Shown one piece after another: positions 11,642 through 22,945 of a stretch of 64,000 nt of DNA. Source of the DNA: Vicia villosa (taxonomy: Eukaryota > Streptophyta > Magnoliopsida > Fabales > Fabaceae). The notes under the pieces were generated by a model. That model searched no databases, had not been told where the DNA came from, and saw nothing but the letters and a program-made list of their open reading frames with translations. Location: contig NW_026705208.1 in assembly GCF_029867415.1 (NCBI RefSeq), forward strand, positions 248,001 to 312,000. Reading direction: 5' to 3'. The stretch's first letter is position 1; the number at the start of each line of letters is the position of its first letter. The position numbers were made by a program, and so were the translations under genes.

Positions 11642-13030
11642 TCAAAGTGGTTCTCTCGAGAATGACTCCTCGGTTGAACTTTGAGCAAACCTCATTTTCC
11701 ATGGCCACTTATCAAGCCATCTCACATATCCCTCACCTTTTCTTTTCTTTCTTCTGTGGGGTGGTTCAATCTTCTGAACTCATGGTGGTGGTTCTGGATC
11801 AGTCCTAAGTATAAGCTTTTTAAATTTGGGTTTAGTGATATTATCCACCACCTTAAAGGTTAACCTTACCCTCTTAACAGTAATGCTATCCCTAGTTTCA
11901 TGGTCCTCTAACTTTCTCTTTTTATGCAAGACTTCAAATAAGGGCGCATTTGTATGGATATTTTCCAATACCTCCACATCCGTTTTGGATTGGGATTCTA
12001 CCTTAGCTTCCAAAAAACTTCGCGGGAATGGAATCAGTGGGGTATAGGGAAGAGGAATAACAATAGGTGCTTCCTTCTCTACCTCTTCTACAACTTCCCT
12101 TTCAGATGGTGTTGGTGGATTTTTCTCAATCTCCACTCTTTTCTCACTAGAAATCTCTTCAACCACATTATCACTCTCCTCAGTCTCATAATCACCTTCC
12201 TCAATCTCATTATCACTCTCCTCAGGAATTTCAATTTGTTTTTCACTAATGGTTGTGTCAATATACTCCTCAAGTAAGTCTCCTAGTTGTTTTTGTTTAA
12301 GTTGGGAGATTTGAGTCTCTAATGCCATGCTGTGAGTCGCGAGGGACTCAACCATAGTGGTAAGTTGCCTAAGGGTTTCATTGTTTTGAAGACTTTGTTT
12401 GATAAACTCTTGGTTTTGGGCGGTTTGTGTCTCTACAAAGTGCTTCATCATGGCTTCTAATCTAGAGTGAGTTAGCGTCTCGTCGGGATCCTCCATTGAT
12501 GTTTCGAAGTTAAAATTATGGGATTCTTGAGGTTCTTCAAAGGGAGTTAGTGTTGCGTTTTGTGTTTCCTCAAGGTGCTTCGTCATCATCGATTCTAGCC
12601 TAGAGAGAGTTTGTGCTTCAATGAATTCCTCCATTAAGATTTAGAGGTTGGATTTATGATAATCTTGCGACTCCTCAAAATGTTGGGCGCGGTGATCGTA
12701 AAGGAAATTTGGTTGATGATAAGTTTGCGTTGCATTGAAATCCTCTATTGATGTTTCGAAGTTAGAATTATAGGATTCTTGTGGTTCTGCGAAATATTGG
12801 TTGTGGTGATCGTAGAGGAAATTCGGTTGAGGATAGGTTTGGTGGGTATTATAAGGTTCTTATGACTCCTCAAAATGTTGGGATTGGTAATTGGAGAGGT
12901 AATTCGAGTGAGAATGAGTTTGTGACGCATTGAAATTTTCCAACAGTATTTCGAGGTCGGATTTATGGGATTCTTGGTATCCCTCGAAATACTGTTGTTG
13001 GGAGTTGCAGAAAAAGTTTGGGTGATACAT
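11642..13030 (-). pseudogene. Decayed gag-like ORF, unit 1 of element B
   Basis: The reading frame would start at the ATG at 13030 (MYHPNFFCNSQ...). Its first 130 residues are rich in Q, N and H, with a repeated (Q)HFEESQ pattern. Then comes a long open stretch (12634 to 11780, 284 residues) with coiled-coil-like heptads (residues about 30-140 of that part), an acidic E/D-rich linker, and a segment LPYTPLIPFPRSF...KKRKLED that resembles the region before the protease in Athila gag-pro. At least three nonsense changes relative to unit 2 break it: near 12865, near 12646 and at 11780. Zinc knuckle, protease and pol are missing even when unit 2 is used as a guide. It is inferred to be a remnant Gag-derived protein of a non-autonomous family. 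Confidence 0.65.
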
Positions 13031-13101
13031 TGTAATTAATGAAAAAAAATGCCTTAGTCTCTACTGCGTAACTAAAAGAGTTACGATATCGACTTAAATA
13101 G

Positions 13102-13119
13102 TCCCCGACAACGGCGCCA
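13102..13119 (-). other. Primer binding site, unit 1 of element B
   Basis: The minus strand reads TGGCGCCGTTGTCGGGGA, the Athila/Calypso tRNA-Asp-type site. It is separated by a few bases (TTTTT) from the LTR end ...CAATCA at 13126. Confidence 0.9.
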
Positions 13120-13125
13120 AAAAAT

Positions 13126-14966
13126 TGATTGCGACTTTACGTGTCTATTAGTCGGGATAACTGCAAGTGCACAGTCGTGTCGTGTATTTTTAAAAGATAT
13201 CGAATCCACAAGGACTATAAATCGATCTAGTGTTATCTAAAGTTACTATGTAAAGCTAAGGCTAATGATATTTGGGTTGTTTATAAATGGGGAAAATAAA
13301 ATCTTAAATCTAGGTTATATAATAATAGGCGGATATCAGTATGTAGCTCGTCTAACTTAGATGATCCGAAGTTCCATTGGCTATGGTTCTTATTTAATTA
13401 AAAATCTCTATTAACTATGTCATTTAAAAGTCCTCCTCTCAAACTCTCGCTCTGTTGATTTAGACTACGATCCTAACTCATAATGTACACTCTCGTCATC
13501 CCATTAGATTTAGAAAAGCTTTTTGAAAACATCACAGTTGATAAAATGATCATTTCATGAAGAGGTTATCTACTTAAATCTCCTAGTCTCAAACTCTCGC
13601 TCTGTTGACTCGGATCATGCTAGTATTCCCTAACGTACGCTCTCGCTGTCCCGCGTCGGGTTTAAAAACAATTTTTGAAGTTTTAATATGCTCTCGCCAT
13701 CCTTAAAACAAATGTTCGATGTCTACTATCCAGTTAAAGATCTCAAACTCTCGCTCTGTTGATCTTAACCTTTATTAGTTCTAAAACCTCAAACTTTCGC
13801 TCTATTGATTTTAGAACTTTAGCAAATTAGATTAGACACAAAACCAGAAACGAGTGATTTTTAATAAAACATATTTAAGCCAACTTATTTTGGATCCCAC
13901 GGTTAACTTACTTTACATACCGATATCTAAATAAATTAGCCTGACATACTTATTAAATTAAACATGCATAAACAATCGTAATTAATATATTTAGGCATAT
14001 TCAATAATTTATAAGCAAGGAATATAAAATTATAAATTAAATAAACAATAAAAATAAAAACCTGAAAGTATAACTTGAATTAATTCTTGAATCTTGAAAT
14101 AGAGAACACTCCACCACAAGCCGGTTGGATCTGTTCTTAGAATTCTTCGATCAAATAATAAAAACAAGGAATTAAAATACTATGATCTAACGTAAGGTTA
14201 GATCTAGTTAAAAGTTCACAACAATTTCCGGTGTAGAAATTGTTGTGAGAAAAGATGAACGGAATAGAAAACAATTGCTGGAAATAAAATGCTGGGGTAA
14301 AAATGCTGAAGAAAAACTATGGCTGGAATTAAGCATGGTCCAACCACTCTTCACTTCGTAGAAGCCTCTTTTTATAATGAAAAATATGGTAACTGCTTCT
14401 TCACGTGTTCCTCTTTCTTCCCCGAGAATTTAGGAACAGTTTGACTTGGAAGGTATTGGAGACGTGCGCCTTGCGTGAGAAAGAAATGGAGAAAATAGTA
14501 GAGAGGTGGAGACGGACGTCTCAAGTGGCTGACATGGCCTTTGGACGTGGGTGAACTTGGGAGACGGACGTCTCCTTTGATGACGTGGCCCTTGGACTTT
14601 GGAGACGGACGTCTCCATGCAATTGGGCCCTAAGACGGACGTCTCAGCTTTTTCATAGTGGGAGCTTCAGCTCCTTCGTGGGCTGGGCTTTCACACTTGA
14701 TCCATCCTATTTTCACCCTTCACATTTGATTCATTCTATTTGCACCTCCACTAATAATATTTTCCTATTTTCTTCTTTCTTTATCTTTTTAAGTTGATTT
14801 TCTCTACATTTCATCTTCTTTTGACAAATAGTTCTCAACACGAACATAATACCTGAAACATCCAAAATACCAGCGTAATACTAAAATAAAGCAATTAAAT
14901 TGACTGAAAGTACTAGCAATATGTATGTAAATCAAGTCAAATATACTATATAAATTCGTGTTATCA
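13126..14966 (-). repeat. Shared middle LTR of element B, 1841 bp
   Basis: On the minus strand it starts TGATAACACG (14966) and ends GCAATCA (13126). It serves both as 5' LTR of unit 1 and 3' LTR of unit 2. Inside, a CTCAAACTCTCGCTCTGTTGA motif recurs at about 13437, 13588, 13740 and 13787 with decay, and related ACGCTCTCGC words lie between. Confidence 0.9.
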
Positions 14967-16280
14967 AACTCCCCCACACTTAAACCATTGCTTGTCCTCA
15001 AGCAATCAACCAACACGGTAAAAGAAAATGATTAAGCAAGGTTTTTTTGAAACAAAGGCACGACACGAATCTTAGTCATATTTGTGTTAGGCAAATGTTA
15101 CATCGATAGGTACTAGATATCAACACCAAGGATAGCGTAATGAAACAATGTTCAAAGACTCCCTCTTTATGCAAACCAATTCGAATTATACCATTATAAC
15201 TCAACCTATATCTCTCGTTTTTCTTTCACTCCTTTCATTCAAGCGCAATCACCTTAAGCCCGTTATCTGAACACGCACATAGTAGGGAAATCGGTTAGCG
15301 ACTATGATCCTTTTCTTTTCTTTAGCACGGGGTTCTGGTTTTTAGTGGTGCAACCCCATTTTTCCCAAATGCGGTTGCGGGGGATCGGACCATAGTCCAC
15401 CCTACCAAGCCCAGTACCAGTGACCTCTGAGCCAACCAACAGTGGGTGCTAACTATTAAATCCTAATATGCGTAAAAACTGTTGGGCTAAATGATCGGGT
15501 GAGGGTCACCTAATTTAGAGGGTTATTTTTCAATTAAATCATTAATTTATTAAAAACAGGATCATTCACTTATACTCATCGACTCCCTACGTAGTTTGTG
15601 CTTAAGATGGTGCTGACTGCTAATATAAACTACTTAAGAGCTACTTTGAAAACTTGAGCCTAAGGTCTCGACATAATGGGCATCCAAATTGATCTCACAT
15701 AATTAGGGGGTTTAAGGTGTCAGGATGGTATCGATGTTGTTGAAACATCTCCAAGTCTTTTTAACAAAGCCTAAAGTGTGACAACCTATATACTTTCAGA
15801 GTGTGCATGCCATGTATCAAAAAGCAAATAATTTATGTTGGTGGTAAAAAATTTTAAATTTCAGGGGAAATTCAATAGCAACTGAAAATCATGTATAAAG
15901 ACTTGACAACATAACTAGAAGTCAATAAATAAAGCAATAAATGAAAGCGGTCAAGCTTCTCCTCCACACTTAAACCAAACATTGTCCTCAATGTTTTTAT
16001 AAAAGGTGGAAAAGGAAAGACAAAACCTGCATGAATGCTACTGGGGAGTTATCACGACCAAATCTGCTCCGCGTCCGGAGGAAATACCTTCTCCTATCAT
16101 ACTCATCAATTGTGTCCCCACCAGCAGCAACACTCATAGGAATGTGCGTGGAGACCCGTTCATCTTTGAGATGATTGTCTATAGATTTTTCGCCTAGATA
16201 TGGTCGAGACGTGACAAGCGATCCATACTTTTATTTTCTGCAAATTCAAACAATAAAAGGAAAACATTAAATAGAAAGCT

Positions 16281-16298
16281 CGTGGGTTGCCTCCCACG
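16281..16298 (-). other. Athila hairpin CGTGGGAGGCAACCCACG, unit 2
   Basis: This is identical to the unit 1 and element G hairpins and lies about 50 bases beyond the end of the gag-like ORF. Confidence 0.7.
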
Positions 16299-16347
16299 CA
16301 GTGCTTTGTTTAACGTCGATAGCTCGACGGCTTAAGAGTGCAAGCAC

Positions 16348-17733
16348 TCAAAGTGGTTCTCTCGAGAATGACTCATCGGTTGAACTTTTAGCAAACCTCA
16401 TTTTCCATGGCCACTTATCAAGCCATCTCACATATTCCTCACCTTTTCTTTTCTTTCTTCTGTGGGGTGGTTCATTCTTCTGAACTCGTGGTGGTGGTTC
16501 TGGATCAATCCTAAGTATAAGCTTTTCAAATTTGGGTTTAGTGATATTATCCACCACCTCAAAGGTTAACCTTACCCTCTTAACAGTAATGATATCCCTA
16601 GTTTCATGTCCTCTAACTTTCTCTTTTTATGCAAGACTTCAAACAAGGGTGCATTTGTGTGAATATTTTCCAATACCTCCACATCCGTTTTGGATTGGGA
16701 TTCTACTTTAGCTTCCATAAAACTTCGCGGGAATGGAATCAGTGGGGTATAGGGAAGAGGAATAACAATAGGTGCTTCCTTCTCTACCTCTTCTACAACT
16801 TCCCTTTCAGATGGTGTTGGTGGATTTTTCTCAATCTCCACTCCTTTCTCACTAGAAATCTCTTCAACCACATTATCACTCTCCTCAGTCTCATAATCAC
16901 CTTCTTCAATCTCATTATCACTCTCCTCAAAAATTTCAATTATTTTTACACTAATGGTTGTGTCAATATACTCCTCAAGTAAGTCTCCTAGTGGTTTTTG
17001 TTCAAGTTGGGAGATTTGAGTCTCTAATGCCATGTTGTGAGTCGCGAGGGACTCAACCATAGTGGTCAGTTGCCTAAGGGTTTCATTGGTTTGAAGACTT
17101 TGTTTGATAAACTCTTGGTTTTGGGCGGTTTGTGTCTCTACAAAGTGCTTCATCATGGCTTCTAATCTAGAGTGAGTTAGCGTCTCGTCGGGATCCTCCA
17201 TTGATGTTTCGAAGTTAAAATTATGGGATTCTTGAGGTTCTTCAAAGAGAGTTAGCGTTGCGTTTTGTGTTTCCTCAAGGTGCTTCGTCATCATAGATTC
17301 TAGCCTAGAGAGAGTTTGTGCTTCAATGAATTCCTCCATTAAGATTTCGAGGTTTGATTTATGATAATCTTGCGACTCCTCAAAATGTTGGGCGCGGTGA
17401 TCGTAGATGAAATTTGGTTGATGATAAGTTTGCGTTGCATTGAAATCCTCTATTGATGTTTCGAAGTTAGAATTATAGGATTCTTGTGGTTCCGTGAAAT
17501 ATTGGTTGTGGTGATCGTAGAGGAAATTCGGTTGAGGATAGGTTGGTGGGTATTATAAGGTTCTTGCGACTCCTCAAAATGTTGGGATTGGTAATTGGAG
17601 AGGTAATTCGGGTGAGAATGAGTTTGTGATGCATTGAAATTTTCCAACAGTATTCGAGGTAGGATTTATGGGATTCTTGGTATCCCTCGAAATACTGTTG
17701 TTGGGAGTTGCAGAAAAAGTTTGGGTGATACAT
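16348..17733 (-). pseudogene. Decayed gag-like ORF, unit 2 of element B
   Basis: The frame starts at the ATG at 17733 (MYHPNFFCN). A one-base deletion near 17655 shifts it soon after residue 25. The long central frame (17339 to 16572, 255 residues from MEEFIEAQ) matches unit 1 and holds the coiled-coil and acidic linker. A second one-base deletion near 16608 (TTTCATGTCC versus TTTCATGGTCC in unit 1) breaks it. The remaining C-terminus (16557 to 16348) is open and ends in a basic stretch PHRRKKRKGE and WLDKWPWKMRF. Unit 1 lacks both deletions but has nonsense changes instead. The product appears to be a Gag-derived protein without enzyme domains. Confidence 0.65.
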
Positions 17734-17804
17734 TGTAATTAATGAAAAAAAATGCCTTAGTCTCTACTGCGTAACTAAAAGAGTTACGATATCGACTTAA
17801 ATAG

Positions 17805-17822
17805 TCCCCAGCAACGGCGCCA
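17805..17822 (-). other. Primer binding site, unit 2 of element B
   Basis: The minus strand reads TGGCGCCGTTGCTGGGGA, the tRNA-Asp-type site with two changes from unit 1. Confidence 0.88.
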
Positions 17823-17828
17823 AAAAAT

Positions 17829-19667
17829 TGATCGCGACTTTACGTGTCTATTAGTCGGGATAACTGCAAGTGCACAGTCGTGTCGTGTAGTTTTAAAAGA
17901 TATCGAATCCACAGGGACTATAAATCGATCTACCGTTATCTAAATTTACTATGTAAAGCTAAGGCTAATGATATTTGGGTTGTTTATAAATGGGGAAATA
18001 AAATCTTAAATCTAGGTATTATAATAATAAGCGGATATCAGTATGTAGCTCGTCTAACTTAGGTGATCCGAAGTTCCATTGGCTATGGTTCTTATTAAAT
18101 TAAAAATCTCTATTAACTATGTCATTTAGAATTCCTCCTCTCAAACTCTCGCTCTGTTGATTTAAACTACGATCCTAACTCATAATGTACACTCTCGTCA
18201 TCCCATTAGATTTAGAAAAGCTTTTTGAAAACATCACAGTTGATAAATTCTCATTTCATGAAGAGGTTATCTACTTAAATCTCCTAGTCTCAAACTCTCG
18301 CTCTGTTGAGTCGGATCATGCTAGTATTCCCTAACGTACGCTCTCGATGTCCCGTGTCGGGTATAAAAACACTTTTTGAAGTTTTAATACACTCTCGCCA
18401 TCCTTAAAACTAATGTTCCATGTCTACTATCCAGTTAAAGATCTCAAACTCTCGCTCTGTTAACCTTAACCTTTATTAGTTCTAAAACCTCAAACTTTCG
18501 CTCTATTGATTTTAGAACTTTAGCAAATTTGATTAGACACAAAACCAGAAACGAGTGATTTTAAATAAAATATATTTAAGCTAACTTATTTCGGATCCCA
18601 CGGTTAACTTACTTTACATACCGATATCTAAATAAATTAGCCTGACATACTTATTAAATTAAACATGCATAAACAATCGTAATTAATATATTTAGGCATA
18701 TTCAATAATTTATAAGCAAGGAATATAAAATTATAAATTAAATAAACAATAAAAATAAAAACCTGAAAGTATAACTTGAATTAATTCTTGAATCTTGAAA
18801 TAGAGAACACTCCACCACAAGCCGGTTGGATCTGTTCTTAGAATTATTCGATCAAATAATAAAAACAAGGAATTAAAATACAATAATCTAACGTAAGGTT
18901 AGATCTAGTTAAAAGTTCACAACAATTTCCGGTGTAGAAATTGTTGTGAGAAAAGATGAACGGAATAGAAAACAATTGCTGGAAATAAAATGCTGGGATA
19001 AAAATGCTGAAGAAAAACTATGGCTGGAATTAAGCATGGTCCAACCACTCTTCACTTCGTAGAAGCCTCTTTTTATAATGAAAAATATGGTAACTGCTTC
19101 TTCACGTATTCCTCTTTCTTCCCCGAGAATTTAGGAACAGTTTGACTTGGAAGGTATTGGAGACGTGCGCCTTGCATGAGAAAGAAATGGAGAAAATAGT
19201 GGAGAGGTGGAGACGGACGTCTCAAGTGGCTGACATTGCCTTTGGACGTGGGTGAACTTGGGAGACGGACGTCTCCTTTGATGACGTGGCCCTTGGACTT
19301 TGGAGACGGACGTCTCCATGCAATTGGGCCCTAAGACAGGCGTCTCAGCTTCTTCATAGTGGGAGCTTCAGCTCCTTCGTGGGTTGGGCTTCCACACTTG
19401 ATCCATCCTATTTTCACCCTTCACATTTGTTTCATTCTATTTGCACCTCCACTTATAATATTTGCCTATTTTCTTCTTTCTTTATCTTTTTAAGTTGATT
19501 TTCTCTACATTTCATCTTCTTTTGACAAATAGTTCTCAACACGAACATAATACCTGAAACATCCAAAATACCAGCGTAATACTAAAATAAAGCAATTAAA
19601 TTGACTAAAAGTACTAGCAATATGTATGTAAATCAAGTCAAATATACTATATAAATTCGTGTTATCA
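17829..19667 (-). repeat. 5' LTR of element B, 1839 bp
   Basis: On the minus strand it begins TGATAACACG at 19667 and ends CGCGATCA at 17829. The outer flank (AGAGCTTCATTTTGG) belongs to LTR C. It has the same internal CTCTCGCTCTGTTGA repeats and GAGACGGACGTCTC cluster as the middle LTR. Confidence 0.9.
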
Positions 19668-19867
19668 AGAGCTTCATTTTGGAGTTATGTTTTTTATGTT
19701 GTGCTCACTTCATCTGTAAAGGGGATCATCAAGCACCTTTGTTTTAGTTTGTATATGATATGCTAACCAAAATATAAAAAAGATTTTGCTTTGTCCTTTT
19801 ATTTGTTTGTGTTTTGTAGGTACTAATCCAGAGCATCTACCAAAAAGGCATTTTTCAGCATTTTTCA

Positions 19868-20056
19868 GCAAGGAATCGATTGCACAAGTAGAGTAATCGA
19901 TTGCACTCACTTGTTTTGCACCAGATTTTCCTTTTGTCTTTTGTGCAATCGATTGCACCATTAGAACAATCGATTGCACCCACTATTTTTCGCCAGATTT
20001 GTGCTTTTTGAAGAGGAGCAATCGATTGCACCATTAAAGCAATTGATTGCACCTGT
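19868..20056 (+). repeat. Paired TGCAATCGATTGCA palindromes, cluster 1 of LTR C
   Basis: Six units of (G)CAATCGATTGCAC occur as three pairs, about 22 bases apart within a pair. The pairs are separated by T-rich spacers containing GCACCAGATTTT or CGCCAGATTTG. A second cluster lies at 20782-20870. In homologue F the same sites carry a different palindrome, GGAAATCGATTTCC, with the same pair spacing. Confidence 0.85.
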
Positions 20057-20303
20057 GCGAAATGTGAAAAAATGAAGACAATTTTTAGCTTTTGAGGAGT
20101 GTGTCACCATTTTCATTTGTGGGATGAATGTTCTAGATTGAACAATCAATTCTCTACATCATCTTGATCAAGTCATATCATGTACCCTCACTTGATGACA
20201 TGTACACCATTGGATCATGATTTTGGCTCCAAATTCATTTACCAAGCCTAATTTCATTTACCAAGCCTAATTCCAAACCAACACTAATCCCAAGCCTAAA
20301 TCC

Positions 20304-20311
20304 TATAAATA
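20304..20311 (+). promoter_or_regulatory. TATA box of LTR C
   Basis: CCTATAAATAGAGGCC is a strong plant TATA box. The homologous CTATTTATAG (minus strand TATAAATAG) is at 60806-60815 in LTR F, followed by the same leader landmarks. Confidence 0.75.
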
Positions 20312-20781
20312 GAGGCCTATACCTCTTCATTCAACAAGCTTTAATAGCCAAACTTACCTTGCTAGAATTTCTCTTGAATTCTTTTTCTCTCCAACTCTCT
20401 CCAAAAACCACCTCACTCAAAGTTCATTTTCATAAAAGTTAGTAAGATTCATATTGAATCTTACTAATTTTTAACCTAAACCTTCATACATTCACTCTTT
20501 TCTTTCATTTGTTCATCGTCAATTTTGGAAGATCAAAGCCTTGTTGTTTGTTCTTGAAGTGGATTTGAAGTTTTGAGCAAGAAAGTGGTAAATCTCTTGA
20601 TCCATTCCATTCTTCAAGATGTGATCTATTGTTGCTTATGTTTGCTACACCTTTGGCGTTATTTGCTTATTATTTGATGGATTTTCGTGCACAAGTTTAT
20701 CCAATATCACAAGGTGTTTGGTATAATGTTTAAACAAGTTTTCTCCCTTTGATTGTTGTTTTTTCAAAAAAAAATCATAGT

Positions 20782-20870
20782 GCAATCGATTGCATAGTTG
20801 TTAATATGCACAGATTTTGAAAACTAAAGAGGTGCAATCGATTGCACCATTAGAGCAATCGATTGCATGC
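20782..20870 (+). repeat. Palindrome cluster 2 of LTR C
   Basis: Three CAATCGATTGCA units lie downstream of the TATA box, two of them paired with CCATTAGAG between them. The equivalent GGAAATCGATTTCC pairs in F are at about 60244-60358. Confidence 0.8.
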
Positions 20871-21635
20871 TGACAGAATGGTGTTTTTTGCCTTCTTTTT
20901 TGTACCTGTTTTGGTTCTAACTCTTCTTCTACTCCTTTCTTTTGATATTTTTCTTTGAATCACAAGTTTAGAGGTCTAATTCCTCTCCAATGTCAATGGA
21001 CTTAGGGCGTTGATAGGATGAAAATCCGAATCCGCAATATTAAGTAATTGAACTTGAAGATGGAAGGAACTTTTAAATGTGGTTCCATCTTTCATTTCTT
21101 TTTATTTTGGTCGATGAAAATCTTCAACATCTTGAGAATTCTTTTGGATTCTAGATGAAGATGAGACCGCTGCCTATTTTCTTTTCGTGCGGTATTGCTT
21201 TCGGAGAATGATCTATATATCGTTTCTCTCGCATGCATTAGAACAAATATTGTTGACCGGCCTCGTTGTAGGGTGAATTCTACATAAGTCACTTGGTGAT
21301 CTGCTTAACATAGCGCAACATTTCGTGTTTCGAATAAAAAGATCCAATATGGCAGAGATTGTATACGGTTGGTTTAAGACTTATGGAAGTTTATCGTGTA
21401 GTCGCTATTATTTTATCAAGCTTGTGATGAACTTTCATTGAATTTAAACCCGAGATCATCATTCACTTACCATCGATTTTCATTACTAACATTTTGATGA
21501 TATACTTGATAAGTTTCAAGATGGTCATCTTGCTAACAATTAACAATTGACTTTAATTTCCGCATTCCTATTATATTGCTCTTTATATTTTTTGCTTTAT
21601 GCTTTCTTTTATTTTCTCCTTTATCATTCATCATG

Positions 21636-21765
21636 TTTATGTTTCCGCTATTTTCCCTTTGTCCATTTGGACGTATTGTTTATGTTTCGCTATTTTCCCT
21701 TTGTCCATTTGGACGTATTGTTTATGTTTCCGCTATTTTCCTTTTGTCCATTTGGACCATACTCT
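21636..21765 (+). repeat. Triplicated 44-base repeat in LTR C
   Basis: Three consecutive copies of CGCTATTTTCC(C/T)TTTGTCC followed by ATTTGGACGTATTGTTTATG lie in LTR C. Each copy contains the small inverted repeat GTCCATTTGGAC. The array is not evident in homologue F. Confidence 0.8.
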
Positions 21766-22945
21766 ATTTTTTTTGCTAAAACATTAATAAAAAATTAAAA
21801 ACGATAAAAAACACTTAAGGCCCAATGGACTATTGGTTACTATCCTGAGCATTTTGGAGACCTGGACTTTTGGACTTAGCACCTCTGGACCTTGTTATTC
21901 TGTTGTGGTTTTGTCTGGCATTGGGTTGTTGTCTGTTTGTGTGTGTAGGTATTTCCTTGAAAGTCCTTGATGTTTAGTTCCAAGGCATTATGATAAGGAA
22001 TTCATCTGTATACAGTCGTTACTCTGCCCGATTTCTGTCAGAATTTTATAATGTATTCCAAAGGCTTGGTGCAAGTTGTGCTAAGCATAATAAGTTCACC
22101 TGGATCCCCAAATGGTAATGTGTTGGTTTATTGTTGGTAGTCCAAAGGATGGGAAATCTACTTTGACTCTTAATGTCAAGTGTTGGCTTCTTATTTTGGT
22201 TAGATCGTTCTTTCCTTACCTTTTATTTTATGCTCTAGGATAGTCCCTTCATCTCCTCTCCTTCTTAGATTTTCAAAATCTTCTCCCTTTTTCCAAAACC
22301 TTCTTATGTTTGAAAACTCTTTGAAAAATATTTCTTAAAAATATCTTTTGCCCTTAGTGGCTTTTCTTCAAAAGTTTAGACACAATTAATTGTTGTAGTG
22401 AGTTGTGATACCCCACGATTTTGATATTGATTGATATGATGGAATCTTTTCCACTTGAGAGAGCTAGTGTCATATTTGTTGATTTTTATCCAAGTTGGAG
22501 CCCTTCTTTCATTTGTGACGCAAAGAATCCATCTGTTCTCATGTTAAAAATCAATGGCTGAGTATTCTCTCTGACGATGATTAAGTGTTTATTCCTTTTA
22601 AAAGTCTGCCCTTTTAAGTGGAACTACATTAGCTCTGACTTCTCCATTGCACCGAGGAGGTATGTAGGCACAAGATGTAATGTCTTGCCGAGCTTATTTT
22701 AAAAAAATCAAACAAACCCTTTTCTTTTGCACACAACATCTTTCTTTTTACACAGATTTTCAAAAAGGTTCCTGTGGAGTACCACAGATTTGAGGGGCGC
22801 TTAAAACCTTCCCCTTGTATAATCAACACCTGTACCTAAGATCTCTTTTTGTTTTAAAAACAAACTTTGGGGTTATTTCACGACTTTCACTGAAATAACG
22901 AGTCAAGTCAGTCAATGGCTTTGATCTCAGATTTTTCCCACTACA

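Larger units (their letters stand above)
10261..13125 (-). mobile_element. Internal region 1 of element B
   Basis: From the primer site (13102-13119) downward on the minus strand the order is: decayed gag-like ORF (13030 to 11642), an Athila-conserved hairpin at 11575-11592, then about 1.3 kb of non-coding sequence with two ACAATG/AAGTGTGGGGGAG motifs (about 11250-11285 and 10262-10300). The second motif is the purine tract at the LTR. No protease, reverse transcriptase or integrase is present. Confidence 0.8.
14967..17828 (-). mobile_element. Internal region 2 of element B
   Basis: The region is collinear with 10261-13125 at a few percent divergence. It carries purine tract 14967-14989, hairpin 16281-16298, gag-like ORF 16348-17733 and primer site 17805-17822. 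The independent small indels and stops in each unit show they have drifted separately since they were joined. Confidence 0.82.
9749..19667 (-). mobile_element. Athila-like non-autonomous element B, tandem double unit (LTR-int-LTR-int-LTR)
   Basis: Three copies of one LTR (9749-10260 truncated, 13126-14966, 17829-19667) alternate with two copies of one internal region of about 2.86 kb. Both internal regions have an Athila-type tRNA-Asp primer site on the minus strand and a GTGTGGGGGAG purine tract before the next LTR. Each encodes one decayed gag-like ORF and no pol. The LTR copies differ by a few percent, so the structure is older than element A. The low end is cut by insertion of element A. 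The high end adjoins LTR C, about 73 bases inside it. Confidence 0.85.
19668..22945 (+). repeat. Ogre-type LTR C (first ~73 bases cut off by element B)
   Basis: This is homologous to LTR F (58422-61321, opposite strand) over most of its length. Shared landmarks are a CTAACCAAAAT block, paired palindrome clusters, a TATA box, GCATGCATTA, CCGGCCTCGTTGTAGGGTGA, and TTGGAGCCCTTCTTTCATTTG. The end TTTTTCCCACTACA matches the LTR end of element D (TTTTTCCCCTACA). No primer site follows, so this is an outer 3' end, either of a solo LTR or of a 3' LTR. Comparison with F shows about 73 bases missing at the start, where B inserted. Confidence 0.75.

Noticed and set aside
11954..16982. Plus-strand frames opposite the gag-like ORFs of element B
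   Set aside because: They are shadows of the acidic and coiled-coil coding on the minus strand.
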